The notes: generated by a model not told the origin, from the sequence alone. DNA of 64,000 nt from Coniella vitis (GCA_011317545.1 WUJK01000011.1:139501-203500), one strand, 5' to 3'; shown: positions 24,254-37,307, numbered from the stretch's first letter. Made by a program: numbers and translations.

Positions 24254-27200
24254 AAATCGATGATGTAGTTTATCAAACTAGTTCCTGTGTGGTTGAGCTG
24301 TGAGCGAGTCTGCGCAGAATGGCATTGGGGGGGGGGGGAACACTGGGAGTGGGCCATGGCCGGAGGGAACGGACGACTGGCTTGCGCTTTGACAAGGCCA
24401 AGGACGAGCCGACCCACAGTGAACCGACAACGGACCGAACCGAACCCAAAATACTCTGGATGGAATGCTTGAATGTGTCAAAGTGCGGATGGAGGCGTTC
24501 GAGAAAGGACAAAGGCTTGATGGAAGAGCAGGAAAAGGGGGAGGCGGTTGGCCACTCTGTACATGGGAAGCAGCAGCCATCTCCCAACATGCATAACAGT
24601 TGACCTAATGCCCCGAACCCGGGACAATCTCGAGGTTTTCAACAACAGACACGACCACCGGGCGAGGGGACCCTGAAAGGCAAGGAGTCAAGCTGCAAGG
24701 ACGCAATCAGACCGCCGAATGCTAAACCCCAACGACCTCGCTGGCGAGAAAGCATCCCGTTGCAGCATATACGATGATGCTGCATGCCATGCTCGAGCAA
24801 TTGCGAGGAGGGTTTTGCTCTCATTGTCTGCGTATAATTGGAACAAAAGAAAAGGAGAAGATGAGCATGAGATGCAGTGTACTATATATGAATTGATAGC
24901 GTCAGCCTATACCCTTGCTCTTTGAGAATGTATTATAAACACTACTACAAGCTCTGTGGCTTTTGTTTGCTTGTGTGAGACATGATGTGGATGATCGGTA
25001 TAGAAGTCGAAGTCATACCGTTTGAGGAAGTCAGTTGGCAGATATAGACATGAATATTGTCTCTTGCTCTGGATTTCAATCTAATGTTATTATCCTGGTG
25101 TCGGAAAGGTTGAATCTTTCTTTTTGAGGACCTTCAGGAAGACGAAACCTGAGGGCATTCCTATCGAGCCACGTCATAAGAAACCGTGGTGTGATGGGAG
25201 AATGAACGACATTCATAACTACTAACCAATATCAACAGTGTTATGCAGAGAGTTTTTGTCAATATGAAAGAGTTAGCCAAGTTGTTGAAAAGGGATATCG
25301 AAACACAGCTCAGGCCAAGTATATCGGTCTGCCCTCAAGGCTACCAATGGTTTGTCTTTACCAAACACTGGCATATTATTGATATACATTGGTATCGAAG
25401 AGATAGCACGTATGCAAAGTGTCTCGTTTTTCCTGTTATTATAAAAAGTAACCTTGTCCTGGTTATCCTTTTATGTATATTATACATCTCTTTCCTCAGA
25501 GCCAAAGATTACATCTCCGCTAATCACTGTTGCTTTTCCAAGAGATGCGCAAAGACTGGGACGTGTGATATCTCGTCAAATGCGCCAAGGCAAGAAGAAG
25601 AAGGGCAGTGTCATCACCGCAAAAGAGATCATGGTAATTTTTGTATAAGCGAGTGAAAGTCTAGATTGGCGAGTCTGGAAGGGGATGGCGATACAATGTC
25701 TCGTTTCAAAAGGCAAAAAGAATGTCCTGTACTGTGCATAACTCGGCTGATTTGTCGTGCATAAGTCAAGTTTGATACTGCATTACATCTTCTTCAAAAC
25801 TTTACATAGTAAAGAAGGAATAGGATTGGGAGGATATAAAGTAGAGACAACAAAGTATGTATCGGACGGAGTTACTACACATGGCGGGGTGTTCCTTTTT
25901 AGTATCACCTAATATCGAATTCATGAGAGTTTCTGATTCATTCATTGTATATATTCAGATGTGTGACAGCTGTGGCTGGTCTTGGGTGTGCTTTCGGCAG
26001 AAAAGGTGTTGAGGCTTGAGTTTCCAGGCTTTTGCTGGATGGACAATTTGACTTGTTGAGCGCCAGGGACAAGAGACGGCCGACTTATCCGTGGACGGCA
26101 AGAAGTACTATGTAAGCATGCTGACAAATAATCTTTTTCAAGTTACAAAGGCAGGGATCAAGTTTTTGGCGAGTCAGTTGCTTCATTTCGGAAGCAAGGT
26201 GTAGCGTGGAGTACCAGAGTACGTAGCGCAGCCATAGCCATACCGTCGACGCCGCTTGACCCGCCCTCGCGCAATGATATGCTCCTCTTTCAAGGACGCG
26301 CTTCTTTAGCAAGCTTTCAGATTTGATTCGTTTTTTTGTTTTTTTTTTGCTCAAGGGCCCGTGGTTTGTTCTTTTTGTACTTTTTGCGCACACGAATCAC
26401 ATGGCAATTACTCTATATACACGTATACTCAGAGATGCCTTTGGATGCTACGACAATTATCAAGTTCGCCATCGAGCCACTCAGTTCATGTACTTGGTAG
26501 TAATGCGGAGGTTCCCAAAATTAACGTAACCACTATCTACGACCATAGCATACCAAAGTAGTAGAATGTGCTTGGAGCGAGGCGTGGAGGAGGAGGGACT
26601 GTTGCTTCTGCGCGCAGGCCCCCGCGTCGTCCAAGCAGACGTTGCCACCAGGCACATTGCCAAAGCTTATTATCCAGAGAGAACCAGGTGAGTTGAGGAG
26701 TTCAATGCCGATGTTACTAAGTAGACATCATCTGTATCCTCATCCATCCCCCAGTGCAGAACCGAGATGGGGTCAAGAGCTTAACGGGCCCCCCTTTTCC
26801 TTTTTGGCCCTCTATGGGCAATTCTATACAGTTTTGTCCTGCTTCAGTCTGAATTCGCCCGCCCCCCGCTTACCCGGACCAGGAGACCAGAGTCGAGGTC
26901 AACGTCTGTCCATCCCTTTGTCCTTGCCGAGGGGAGACGCCATCTTGATATACCGCCCGCAAACCGGCCAGATGCTTAGTCAAGTCGAACCACGCTCGAT
27001 GCCATAGTAAACTTCTACTTATCATAGGCTTTGTATTATGTACTATAGTATATGACTCCTGCACTGCAACCCTGAGCATACAGACTAAAAGCGTGTGTTG
27101 GGCAGCATCGGCCGATTCGTGCAGGTTTGGACTTGCTTTTGCCAGTCTCAGGTCGTGCTTCTGATGGAGTATAAACTGCGTACGGCACCCGTATAGCTTA

Positions 27201-28121
27201 ATTATCCGACGCTGCTGTCCCCGGTCGAACGATGGCGGTCAGGCCTGGCCGACAAGGGGGGCAGATGCCGCGCGGAATCGCCCATATTCCCACCACTTGG
27301 AGCGCCGCCGCCGCCAGTCCGTGACTGGGTAAGAAGTTTAATTCTCATTGTAAACTACCATGTATGTGATGCTGAATGGCAAGAGAAAGCTACTGGCAGC
27401 GTTGCGTCTCTCACTCACAAGGGGTTGTGCACTACTACACCATCACCACCTCGCTCACCTTTTCCACGAGCCGGTCTCCTCGTTGCTGCTCATGTATTGC
27501 ATTTCCTGCCTTCTTCTACAAGTAGTACCCATGACAATAGGGCCACGCAATGCCCAAGTCTCCGCTAGCTCGCCGCTTATGCTGTGTGGCGCCGCACTAC
27601 ATCTGCTGTTCTTGAGGAATCTGCTCGACATCCATATGCTAAAGATTTGCAATCGCTAGGACAGACAGACAGACAGACAGACCATGAAGCTGGTGAGTTT
27701 CCACGGCGCATTCACCACCTGCACGTCGCACCCGTGCATGAACACCTACAGTACCTACCATTGCTTCCTCCCGTCCATTCGCCAGCGAGCTCCGCGGCGC
27801 TGAAGCCTTGCTCGGCCACGCGCACAAACAGGAGCGGCGAGTAATAGAATACCAAGCACATGTCGAAATAGGAACGGCTTAAGAGAGTTCCAATAAGCTC
27901 GATTAATACGCGGCTTATTTGACGCCGCAGACCCAAAAAATAAAAATTAAAAAAATATACCCAATGTGATATACGTTGTCTTCTATACTTGGTCGTGGTA
28001 GTGTGCATTAGCATGCGCCTCAATATCAAGGATACTCTCAGCTTACACGAACGGCCCCCACGAGATCTCGCATTTTCACTACCTTGTGATAATATCCCAT
28101 TTCTATTATTCTGGTCTCGTC

Positions 28122-28178
<57 letters not shown>

Positions 28179-31178
28179 CTCTTCTTTTTTCCTTTTGAAA
28201 ACAAAAAAAGGAAAAGGCCACGTGGCTTGCAGATCCCCATTGTAGAACTGCCTGGATGCAATATGTATTGTGTGCATCCGCGAGACTCCATCGAGAGGGG
28301 CCAAGCGTTACGGCTACTATGTACACCCCGATCTCATATGTGGATATAATCCATTCCAGAACCCTTGGGATGCGCCTAGCCGCTAACGTCGTACGACCCT
28401 TGGGGGTGTAAGTGGCTTGACGTATATATATCGATGGGTACACGGCATTGGATGGAGAGTGGCTGTCCGTGTGGGCGCTGCCCAAGCCACACACACACTT
28501 TGCGATGTCCAAGTCTGATGGCTGATGCCAATGGAAGCTCCGCTGAGTTGTTGCTTTGGGGTTTTGTCATCTGTCATGATTGCTTCTTTCTTTTCACTTG
28601 CCGTATATAGTTATAGCTTGTGCGGTCCAGAGCCGCCCATCAATCACACTTTGAATGGAAAGGCTGTTGTTGTCTCGCGGCTTGTTCAAACTCTCTTGGG
28701 ATTTCCTCTCAAGGTCCTGTATATGCTCGTTCATCCAGGCATTTCCGTGGGTCAGGCCAGTGCCATTTAGCCTTTGATGTGCTCGACAGGCGATAGCACT
28801 TGGCAATGATTGGCTTTCGTATACGGCATCTTCCATATCCCCTGGCAGGAAAAAGAACAAACCACATATTCATACTTATCCCGTAATATATACACAGATT
28901 ACGTTTGGATTTCGTGCAGGAGAACTCATCAGGCGAATGTGGCTACTAGGCGCCCACATTCTCGGCACCTGTCCATCCATATACAATAAAAGTCTGAGCC
29001 ACATGTATAATAGAGCATGAAGTGCATTTTGGAATCTGAACAACAGCGCACGAGCATCGATCGCCATGGGTTGGTTGGCTATAAATGAGAGCTTTATTGC
29101 GCAGAAACGCATCTCGATCAGCGCCCCAGCCCGACCTGATCAGCTGGCAGCTGCGTCCACCGAAATGAATCTGTGGTCTAGTATTTCGTCACCGCTTTGT
29201 CTTTCTTTTTGTCACTTTGAGTTCTTCTTTACCGGATATCGCACCGGCTTCCACTCACCCACCTTGCGTTCGGGGCCATCAAGTCTGCCGTGCGGGCCGC
29301 CACGATCCTATCTTTTTTTTTTTTTTTTTTTGCTGTCAATGCGTTTCACGGTTCACGGCTCACGACGGCTGGGGCTTCAGGGCTCTCTTCCGCAGGCCAG
29401 TTCGCAGTCCGGTGGATGTCTGTGCACGCAACGGGCGGCTGCCGCGTCTCGGTACAGCCAAAGAAGAAGAAGAACGGAAGAACCAGAGGGGGAAAGAAGA
29501 AAAGAAACGAAAAATAGAATATACTTAGTGCGTACTGACATTTCACTACGACAGTGGCGCCGCCAAAGTGGCGTCTGCTGTCCAGTGCTTCGGCACTGCG
29601 GCAGCACCACCACCACCACCACCACCAGCCAGGCCCGAATGACTCGTCTGTTCAATGCTCTAGCTTAGCACGTGCCTAAGCGCGGCAGACTGGATTGCAC
29701 GATGTAGCAAATACGCATTAGTCCCAGGCACCTTGACTAGTACCGCCAGGCCCAAGGGATTGCTTACTAGGGATTGGTGGGCAGCCATGGGGGACCCTTT
29801 CGATCAGGGGGCCTTTGTGACTATGCAAAATCTGGCATCGCGTTGGTGTCGGCAACTCCTACGCGCGAGACTTGTGCGATATCTTGTCTTGCACGTCACC
29901 GTCTCCCCCAACATCGGCTCCCGTGTCTTTGAGCAGCCAGTCGGTGGCCTGGCTGGCCCGCTGGCGATCAAAGCAGGCCTCTATTCTTCTTCTCAAGATG
30001 GACTGGGACACAACAAGACCAAGACTGGTAAATATAGCACAAACGAAATCCCAAAGCCGCAAATGGCAATCTGGTCCGCGGCGCCCAGCCAACAGCATAC
30101 AGGCAGACAGGGTGCCAGGTCCCGTACTTGTATGCGCCCCCTGGCGACCTGCACCCTTTGTGCACCAGGCACACAGTACTATATCATAGTATACGTCGGC
30201 AACTTCTTCTGGGAGAAAGCAGGAAAGCAAAGAGAGAACGGCCCCCCGGTCGCACGCTGCAGCTGCCAGATTGTGGCCCACGCCCAATCACGACCCGCGC
30301 CGGCGAGCCAAGTCTCCCAGCAACTACTCTGTAACTGGCTGGAGATGAACAAGGCCTTATCAAGGATCAAGCCACAATAAGAAAGGTCTCGTGCTACCCG
30401 CTCGCGCCGCTAGGCCTAACAAAGATCTTGTCACGTCGTTTTGTCTGCACACGCCCACAACGCTTCCTCCAGGGGGGTGGAGGGTTAAAAGGAAGGGGAA
30501 AAAACGACAGCCGAGGCGGGGACCCAAAGACGGCCAAGGCGCATGACTGGTGGGCAGGAAACCCTGCGGAAATTGCTGCTTTATTGCTGCTTTATTGCTG
30601 CTGCTGCTGTTGCTGTTGCTGTTGCTTTGCGGTTGCGGCGGCGCCTGATTGGATTCCCAAGGCCCTGGCCATATCTCTGCGCACTCTGCTTCTCAATGTG
30701 ACTGTTCGTATCCGAGCCCCCCTACCCCAGATCCCTTGTCGAGCGTATTTGGTCATGTTGGGTGTGATTCGCCGTGCTGTTGGGCCGGGGTCCTGCATCG
30801 AGTCGATATGAGCAGTGGGCACCCTTCGCCTCGCAAGCACTTTTTCCCTCGCTTTCTTTTTTAAGCTTAATCGCTTAGGGGAGAAAAGTCAAAAGGAATG
30901 CCCACGATGGGGCGAGGTACATATCATGGTCGTATCCCCGGCCTTGACCGATGCCTTCTGGTTCCCCGGATGTCTCCTGATCGCTCCGTGTGGTATCGTA
31001 TCGTCTTCGGTTTCCCTCTGACCGGCCTCGTCTCTCGTTCCGTTGCTGTTCATATAATACTTACACAGCAAACCTTACCACGGCACTATATGATTTCCAC
31101 GATACCCATTCAAAAATATATATAATTTTACAATCAATAATCCAAACCATCCCACCGGTCTCTCGCCATCATCCCACC
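24254..31178. other. Long gene-free stretch
   Basis: About 6.9 kb between the regulator and the small secreted protein. Frames of up to 266 codons occur, but the longest (28512-27712 minus) owes its length to the CT repeat, and the 215-codon frame at 29733-30380 has no domain-like features. The stretch contains a G10 run near 24330, a GACA repeat at 27661-27681, CT repeats at 28127-28177, a T-run at 29313-29330 and a GCTGCTGTT run near 30597-30626. AT content is raised at 24850-26500 but without RIP-type loss of CA/TG. No tRNA-like arm pattern was recognised. Confidence 0.4.
28127..28177 (+). repeat. CT dinucleotide microsatellite
   Basis: A run of about 25 CT units preceded by TCTTTC and followed by a C/T-rich stretch. 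It lies in a region without genes. Confidence 0.9.
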
Positions 31179-31908
31179 ATGAAGACTGCCACCGTCACAC
31201 TGGCCGTCCTTGGCCTGGCCGCCCCGGCCATCGCCATGTCGTGCGGAGTATCAAACGGTTACGACAAGGGCACCGCAGCCTACTACTTCAACAACAACGG
31301 CAGTCTTGCCAACTTCGCCTCCTGCTCCGCCCTGTGTGTGTCCGAGACAAAGTGCGAGAGCTTTGCGTTTGGCGACTCGCAGTGTTTGCTATATGCCGAA
31401 CCACTGTACGTTGTTGTTGATGTTGCTGCTGCTGCACCATCTTTATATTATCATGGATCCCATATCAGATCAGACCCCTTTCCCTTGTCCTTGATACTAT
31501 TGTCCCAAGATGAATATTGTAAACTTCCAAAAAGAAAAAAAAGAGAGAGGTACTGACAAAAATCTGTGTGCCCACCTCAACAGCGACGACAACTTCCGCT
31601 ACCAAGCAAACTCGCCCTTTCTCTTCTACGACCGCAACTGTTCCGCAGTCCAGTCCACCTCCAGCTTCATCACCAGCATGCCAGCAACATCCACCGACGC
31701 GGCCGCCGCGGCCACAAGCACAGCAGCAGGCGGGGGCGCTCTCGCCCAGACCACCACGACCACCAGCGCGTCAGGAGGAGGAGCCGCCGCCGCCACGTCG
31801 ACTTCGGCTTCACCAGCGGGGCCTGCGCGCACGGGAGCGGGCCTGCTTCGTTCCTTGTCTGCTGCTGCTGCCGCGTCTCTGCTCTTTTCGTTTTATGCCT
31901 TGGCTTGA
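31179..31908 (+). CDS. Small secreted, probably GPI-anchored Cys-containing protein
   Basis: Two exons, 31179-31405 and 31584-31908, with a 178-nt intron, give 183 residues. Residues 1-19 form a signal peptide (MKTATVTLAVLGLAAPAIA). The mature N-terminal domain to about residue 90 has six cysteines in a pattern like ...SCGV...ASCSALC...TKCESFAFGDSQCLLY...RNCSAV, resembling the small PAN/apple-like or WSC-like folds seen in fungal surface proteins. Then comes an Ala/Thr/Ser/Gly-rich stalk (about 100-160), likely O-glycosylated, and a C-terminal hydrophobic segment preceded by small residues, which fits a GPI-anchor signal. It should sit at the plasma membrane or cell wall. Function is unknown; adhesion or carbohydrate binding would be guesses. 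An AT-rich TATA-like stretch lies at 31114-31124. Confidence 0.8.
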
Positions 31909-33356
31909 GAGGCTGGTGCCGCGCCGGTGCTATTGTTTTGTGTGGTTGTGCAACCGCGTTGATGATGGGTTCATGTTGAGGTGGTTGTTGTTCCATGGCT
32001 ATGTAATGAGCTTATTGGAAACCATGATTTATTTCGAAACCATAGCGCAAAGGGAATACGGTCAAACCCACTGGCAATGTACACCGGCGGCGATATGACG
32101 AGAAAGAAGACGCCCTTCCCCCCCCCCCCCCGAAACTACCCAAACCACGCCAAAAGCCAACACCACAAATGGTCAAGCCCCAACCAGATCGCGTCCTATT
32201 TCCAAAGTCAACAACAACGACAAGATCACGTGGATTCCCGTTTCTCTCATGCAAACAAAACAAAACCTCGGCGTTTCTGTGCGCTCCTGCTGGTCTCTGG
32301 AAACACAGACAAGCGACAACATGCCCGGAAACCAGCTCATTGCTCAAACCGATATGGGCACAGTCACCCCCCCCCGGGGGGGGCTCAGCAACGTCAAAAC
32401 AAAACGTACAACCCCGATTCACGAAAAAAAAAAAAAAAATCCAATTCATGTGTTTATGAAACTCCCCAATGTCGTAAAGACCTTCATCGACACCTTCTTG
32501 TCTGGAAATACACGCATAGACTCGACACGACTCGTTTATTTTTCCTTCATTCTCACTCCTGATTAAGGAACGAGGAGGCTAGCCTTGCTTCTCTATTTCT
32601 TTTGACGATTTTCATTTCCCAGAGAGGAGAGTTTTGTTGAACCAATATACCCCCCATGTATATAGAAAAACTTATTACTATTAAGAGAGAGAGGTTTTTT
32701 TACGGAAAAAAATAAAACATACCCACATGAGAATTCGGTACAAAAAGCTGAACAAGCATACTCCTTCTTGTATTACTTACTCTGGTTGATGGATGACATG
32801 AATGTCGTGGTGTGGTTGTCATTATAGTGTAGTTCTTACTGGGAATATAACTCAGTTTATATAAGTGTCCACGAGGGATATATCCATTCATACTTTATAA
32901 GCACTCGAAATGCTTGAATCGAGGACATTATTTTGACAAGATATATCAACTAGTTCATCTCTTTGATTAAACCATCTAACACAGCTGACACTTTTCAAAA
33001 AACGGTTCTCATCCCGCTAATACTAGATCAACAAGACATGGGATAAACAGAGCACAAGATAAATATCGAACGGACGCCAGCAGCACCAGCTCGCCAGCTT
33101 GGACGCGTCCTGATCATGTGTATACACATGCAATTTAATCCAAGCGGAAGGATATGTGACGATTGGATAGAGGCTCGGCGCAAGTGTTTACAAGGCCCAC
33201 TAATGAATGACCTCTCATCCACGTGCCACGAGTGCTGGGTGTTTTGCATGTTTGTACTGTTTATAACGGTGATAGATCTTGAGCATCTGTAATTCAAGTA
33301 GCCCTTGAGTTGGAGCTCGGGTGAGAATGATTATAAACTAGTCAGGCCCAGACAAA

Positions 33357-33490
33357 GGAAAAGAAGAAAGAGAAGAAAGAGAAGAAAGAGAAGAAAGAGA
33401 AGAAAGAGAAGAAAGAGAAGAAAGAGAAGAAAGAGAAGAAAGAGAAGAAAGAGAAGAAAGAGAAGAAAGAGAAGAAAGAGAAGAAAAATA
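33357..33490 (+). repeat. 9-bp purine minisatellite
   Basis: Around 14 tandem near-perfect copies of a 9-bp unit AAGAAAGAG, all purine on the plus strand. Because the unit is a multiple of three, open frames on both strands run through it, reading as RKRRKKRRK-like or LFLLFLLF-like repeats. These are artefacts of the repeat. Confidence 0.92.
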
Positions 33491-33745
33491 GAGAGAAGAA
33501 AAGCACAAAAGCACAATCCAGGCTATATCGAACGCTGCCAACACAAGGTATAAGAATCGTATCCTGCGAGCCTCGTAGCCATGTCCCACATTGTTAGGAC
33601 GAGATAATACTTTCGTCTCATGACTTGTTTGACTGTATATTGTTTACCATCGATACGTATAGGCGCACTATATAATTGTTCCGATTGGTACTTGGTTTCT
33701 AACGCGGGGAACAGGGCAAAGTTTCTACGTAAATTGCTCGCTGTC

Positions 33746-33770
33746 GATATATATATATATATATATATAT
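33746..33770 (+). repeat. TA dinucleotide microsatellite
   Basis: About 12 TA units in an intergenic stretch. A second TA tract lies at 34642-34673, inside the first intron of the Nudix gene. Confidence 0.85.
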
Positions 33771-34142
33771 AGAAGAATACCCATGGTATAGTCAATTTGG
33801 AGTTGGCGGACAATTCGGGAACTATTGGCATTTGGCTGAACCTGTATTGCAATAAGCATATTAGGCCACCTGATCAAAATGTATACAGGGACAATCAGCG
33901 CTACGGCTCTGCGTTGCCTATAGCGACGATTTGTACATTCAGCAATTCCTTCTAATCGCGCTCGTATGGTTTTGCGACCTAGACGTGTGTATATGCACCG
34001 TCCTGACGAGATATCCGTCCCCCATAATAAGACATTACTATTGAAACGTGCGTTGGCAAATACTTGAAAGCAAAGGAAAGATGCCCCACGTATTTGAGAA
34101 GTTGCTTGAAAAAAGGGCTTCATCCAGGCAGGATTCGGATCC

Positions 34143-34640
34143 TCATCGAGCTTGCGCATTCATGCCCAGCAATACATGCATATCCAAAGTAGCTGACTGC
34201 CCCAGAAGATTCTTGATCGGCAAGAAGAGCTCTTCTGGCTGGATCTTTGCGATATCGTTGGGAGGTAGCCAAACCCATTCCTCGCACTTTTCAGGTTCCA
34301 TCAACTAGTACAAGACCGGCCATAATCTGGTCAGCTTTCCGGTATATTTCTGGACTGATATGAAGAAATTAAACGTCCTGGACATGTCACGCATCATATT
34401 CTACATACCTGCGGTTCTTGGCGGGGGTCCAAAAGCTCACAAAGAACAAACAAGGTAACGTAGTGCTTGCCCAGCTCCGTAAACACATCGTTTGTGACAC
34501 TGACAATCCGGAGCGCCTTGACGCGCAGAGCCGTTTCTTCCAAGGTTTCGCGCTCGGCGCACTCGAGGATGCTCTCACCGTGCTCGAGGTGTCCGCCGGG
34601 GAACGCCCATTGCCCTTTTTTGAGGCGTAAAAGGAATCAA

Positions 34641-34674
<34 letters not shown>

Positions 34675-34914
34675 CGCTTTCAAAAGCCTTGGAATCTTCG
34701 CTTTTCCTTGAACGAGCATGCTGCCGAGTGACTGCCCCGCTCAGGCGACAGGCGACAGGCGACAGGCGCCAGTGATAAGGGAGATGGGAAGGAGGATTCC
34801 TGTAGACGAACCTGCGCCATGGCTGCCCTTGCGGCGGCCAAAGATGATGTGCCCACTGGGGCCTGGGATGACAGCAGCCACGCCGACGCGTGGATTGGAT
34901 TTAAGTGCTGACAT
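34143..34914 (-). CDS. Nudix hydrolase, NUDT15/MTH1-like
   Basis: Three exons on the minus strand, 34914-34812, 34614-34409 and 34304-34143, give 156 residues. The Nudix box GX5EX7REUXEEXGU runs from Gly42 to Leu64 (GHLEHGESILECAERETLEETAL read in two parts). Glu57, Glu60 and Glu61 are the expected metal ligands, and Ala replaces the last Gly, as in NUDT15. The preceding GQWAFPGG and the later EPEKCEEWVW segment also match the NUDT15-like group, which hydrolyses (d)NTPs or nucleoside diphosphate derivatives. The substrate here is uncertain. The first intron (197 nt) has an atypical donor GTTCGT and contains a TA microsatellite. The second is 104 nt. It is divergent from the large unknown gene, with 2.4 kb between starts. 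Confidence 0.85.
34642..34673 (+). repeat. TA microsatellite inside a Nudix gene intron
   Basis: About 15 TA units, with one interruption, between exons 1 and 2 of the minus-strand Nudix gene. Close by, three CGACAGG units follow at 34745-34767. Confidence 0.85.
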
Positions 34915-36309
34915 GTTGAGTGTGGGATTTGCTATATCACGCCAGAGTTGGAACGTACATGTAGCACTGTTCTTCCCTTTGTATGTTCATGTGTTAGAGA
35001 CGAGCAAGATGGAGTGTGCCTTGCCTGGCTTTTGGCTTGGGCTTACTCGGTCTCCTTCAGGCAGAGTTGGATAGGCAGACTAGTGTTCTTGATTTTTTTT
35101 TCCCTACATAGGCGACCAGAAGGGTTAGGGTCGTTGCTGATATATATACTATGTTGGATATGCATAGTACAAGCAAGATTGCGATGCATTATAGAATGTA
35201 AAAAGGAGGATCACGTCGCGTATAGTCTCCCGAGTTATTCCCTTGGTCACCGTGTTCTTCTTATTTGCACAACAGGGGCCTCAAGTATTACCAGTATAAT
35301 TACACATGGGCGACTTTGTGCCCAGTTTGCCGCCAAGCTCGGGGTCCTTGTGCCGTTTGAATAGCCTCTGCTAAGAGGGAATAGCCGAGGGTTACTATTG
35401 TTCACTTGCAGTGTATAGTCCATAGTACGCGTATCCAAGCAGAGCTCCCCCAGGGGAGGGGGGGGGGGGAAACGGTTCGGCAGGTTTGCACGGCTGTTTG
35501 ATTACCTTGGAGGGATGCAATTACGATATACATAGGAATAAGCAACCGATGTGGCTAGCATGCTCCGTTTTGCTTATAATAGCACATAGATAGTATGTGA
35601 CAGTAGTTGAAGACGACCTGGTAAGTACACGTGGACTCTCTTTCTTTCTTTCTCTTCTCTCTCTTCTCTCTCTTGTGGGATCCGTTTGACTCCATTGAAT
35701 GGCTACTGTGTATGTACATAGTATACTACTATGTATAGTGATCGAGTGACGAGTCTTTTACTACTATAAGGTATAACAATAGTGATACACATGCACATCC
35801 GTTAGTAAACTTTCGCTACAGCAGTCCGGGTCGGCAAGCCCCAGCCCAGCCCCCGGTTTGGGCAGCTTGTACTGCACTGATTATATGACGGGTGGCGTGC
35901 AGAGAGAGAGAGAGAATCTCGTTATTGGCCCGTCTGCCATCTGAGAAGTGGGTGGTGAGCCGTAGAAGGGCCCTTTTTTTCCCTCTCTCTTTTCTCTCTC
36001 TCTCTTTTCTTCATTTTAGTATCCATTACTCACTCACCTGGGGGGGCACCTGGTCCCCGCCGCTGTTTTCGGAGCCATAACCGCCCCCACCTCTGGAGCG
36101 ACAGCCAGCCCAGCCGAGCCGAAGCCCTTGCCCTTTTGGTCTTTTTCTTCTTCTTCTTTCCCTTTCCATCGATCGCACCGGTCCTCCGTTTTGCCCTCGC
36201 TCCCGTTCACCATTTTCCCCACGCAGCAGAGAAAGACAGGAGGGAGCCACCTCGCTGCCCAAAGACCAGTTAGCGGGCTAGAGGGAGAAAGAGTGCCAGA
36301 GAAGGAGCA

Positions 36310-36342
<33 letters not shown>

Positions 36343-37307
36343 GAGGACAAAAGACGCAGCACCACCCTCGTCCAACGCTATCAAAGAGACCGCGAGTTGC
36401 CTGCTATCTTGCTGCTTTTCCTGCCCTGGCTGTGTGCGAGCAGACTGATCACAAATCGCATCTGAGAGAGAGCGAGAGTGAGAGAGAGAGAGAATTGAGC
36501 GGCCAATGTAAGCAGCGAGCAGTGAGCAGTGAGCAGTGAGCGGCAACAGGCCCGCTGTATTGCACTTGTACTCTACCGTACTGGATCTCGCGGCACACGG
36601 CATTAAGGAACAGAGCAGCAGCAGGCGGTTTCAGGGCCCCAAGCCTTTCTTTTGCGCACCGCCGTCTGGGCCTGAAGCACATATCCCAGGCACAGTCTTT
36701 TCATCTTTGACCAAGAACCACATACGCCACGGCAGCCCACGCTCCCAGTGCTCTCTCTGCTCTCCATGTGAACTGAACCCAGCAACCGACCGAGCGAGCG
36801 AGCCGGCCACTCCAAGCAATCAAGCCAGAAAAAACCCAGACCAAGAAAAAACCCAGCGCAGTCGCAGCACCAGCACCAGCACCAGCACCAGCAGCACCCG
36901 ATCTCATTGATCCATGAGCAATCTACTTTACCTTATCTCCCGGCCAAGGCTCCACCTCGGGCCTTGGGTGATTTTCTTAGCCCCGTCATACTGCCAATCC
37001 CAGGTCCGAAACAGTACACACACTCGCGCACTCGCCCATTTCCGTCTCGCAACACTCGATCCCCCAGCCCAGCCCAGCCCAGCCCAAAGCAAGCCAGACC
37101 AAAGCAAGCCAGACCAGACCCTCGGACAACGAGGCCCTGGCAACCGTCCTGTCGGCGGCTGTTCTCTTCTCCCCTTCTCTCTCCTTTTGGGGGCGTCGCA
37201 ACCGCTGCGCGCTGACCTGGACCACGGGCACGGACACCCACGCCTCTGCCCATCCTTGGCGCTCGCGCGGGGCCAGTTTCTGGACTTGTCGTTCGTGCTC
37301 CTTCAGC
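34915..37307. other. Divergent intergenic region with GA/CT-rich leader
   Basis: About 2.4 kb between the Nudix start and the large unknown gene. Bases 35100-35800 are AT-rich. A G10 run occurs at 35459-35469. From 35900 to 36500 there are repeated GA or CT tracts (35900-35914, 35985-36006, 36309-36345, 36463-36494), and AGTGAGC units repeat at 36518-36541. Bases 36780-37250 contain CAGCAC and CCAGCCCAGCCC runs. This could be a long 5' leader for the downstream gene. No credible separate gene is visible. Confidence 0.45.

Larger units (their letters stand above)
31909..34142. other. Convergent intergenic region with low-complexity DNA
   Basis: About 2.2 kb between the secreted protein and the Nudix gene. 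It holds a C10 run near 32120, a C9G8 palindrome at 32367-32383, an A-run near 32425-32438, the 9-bp minisatellite at 33357-33490 and a TA repeat at 33746-33770. Bases 32570-33050 are AT-rich. I see no credible gene. Confidence 0.5.

Noticed and set aside
27712..28512. 266-codon minus-strand open frame
   Set aside because: Its length is created by the CT microsatellite, which reads as an Arg-Glu repeat.
29733..30380. 215-codon plus-strand open frame
   Set aside because: No recognisable motif, no codon-use signal by eye, and comparable frames on the opposite strand.
33305..33553. Basic RKRRKKRRK-repeat protein
   Set aside because: Entirely a translation of the 9-bp minisatellite; no start context and no flanking coding sequence.
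34100..34160. tRNA-like GGATTCGGATCC segment
   Set aside because: The flanks do not fold into an acceptor stem or D arm, and the segment overlaps the end of the Nudix gene.
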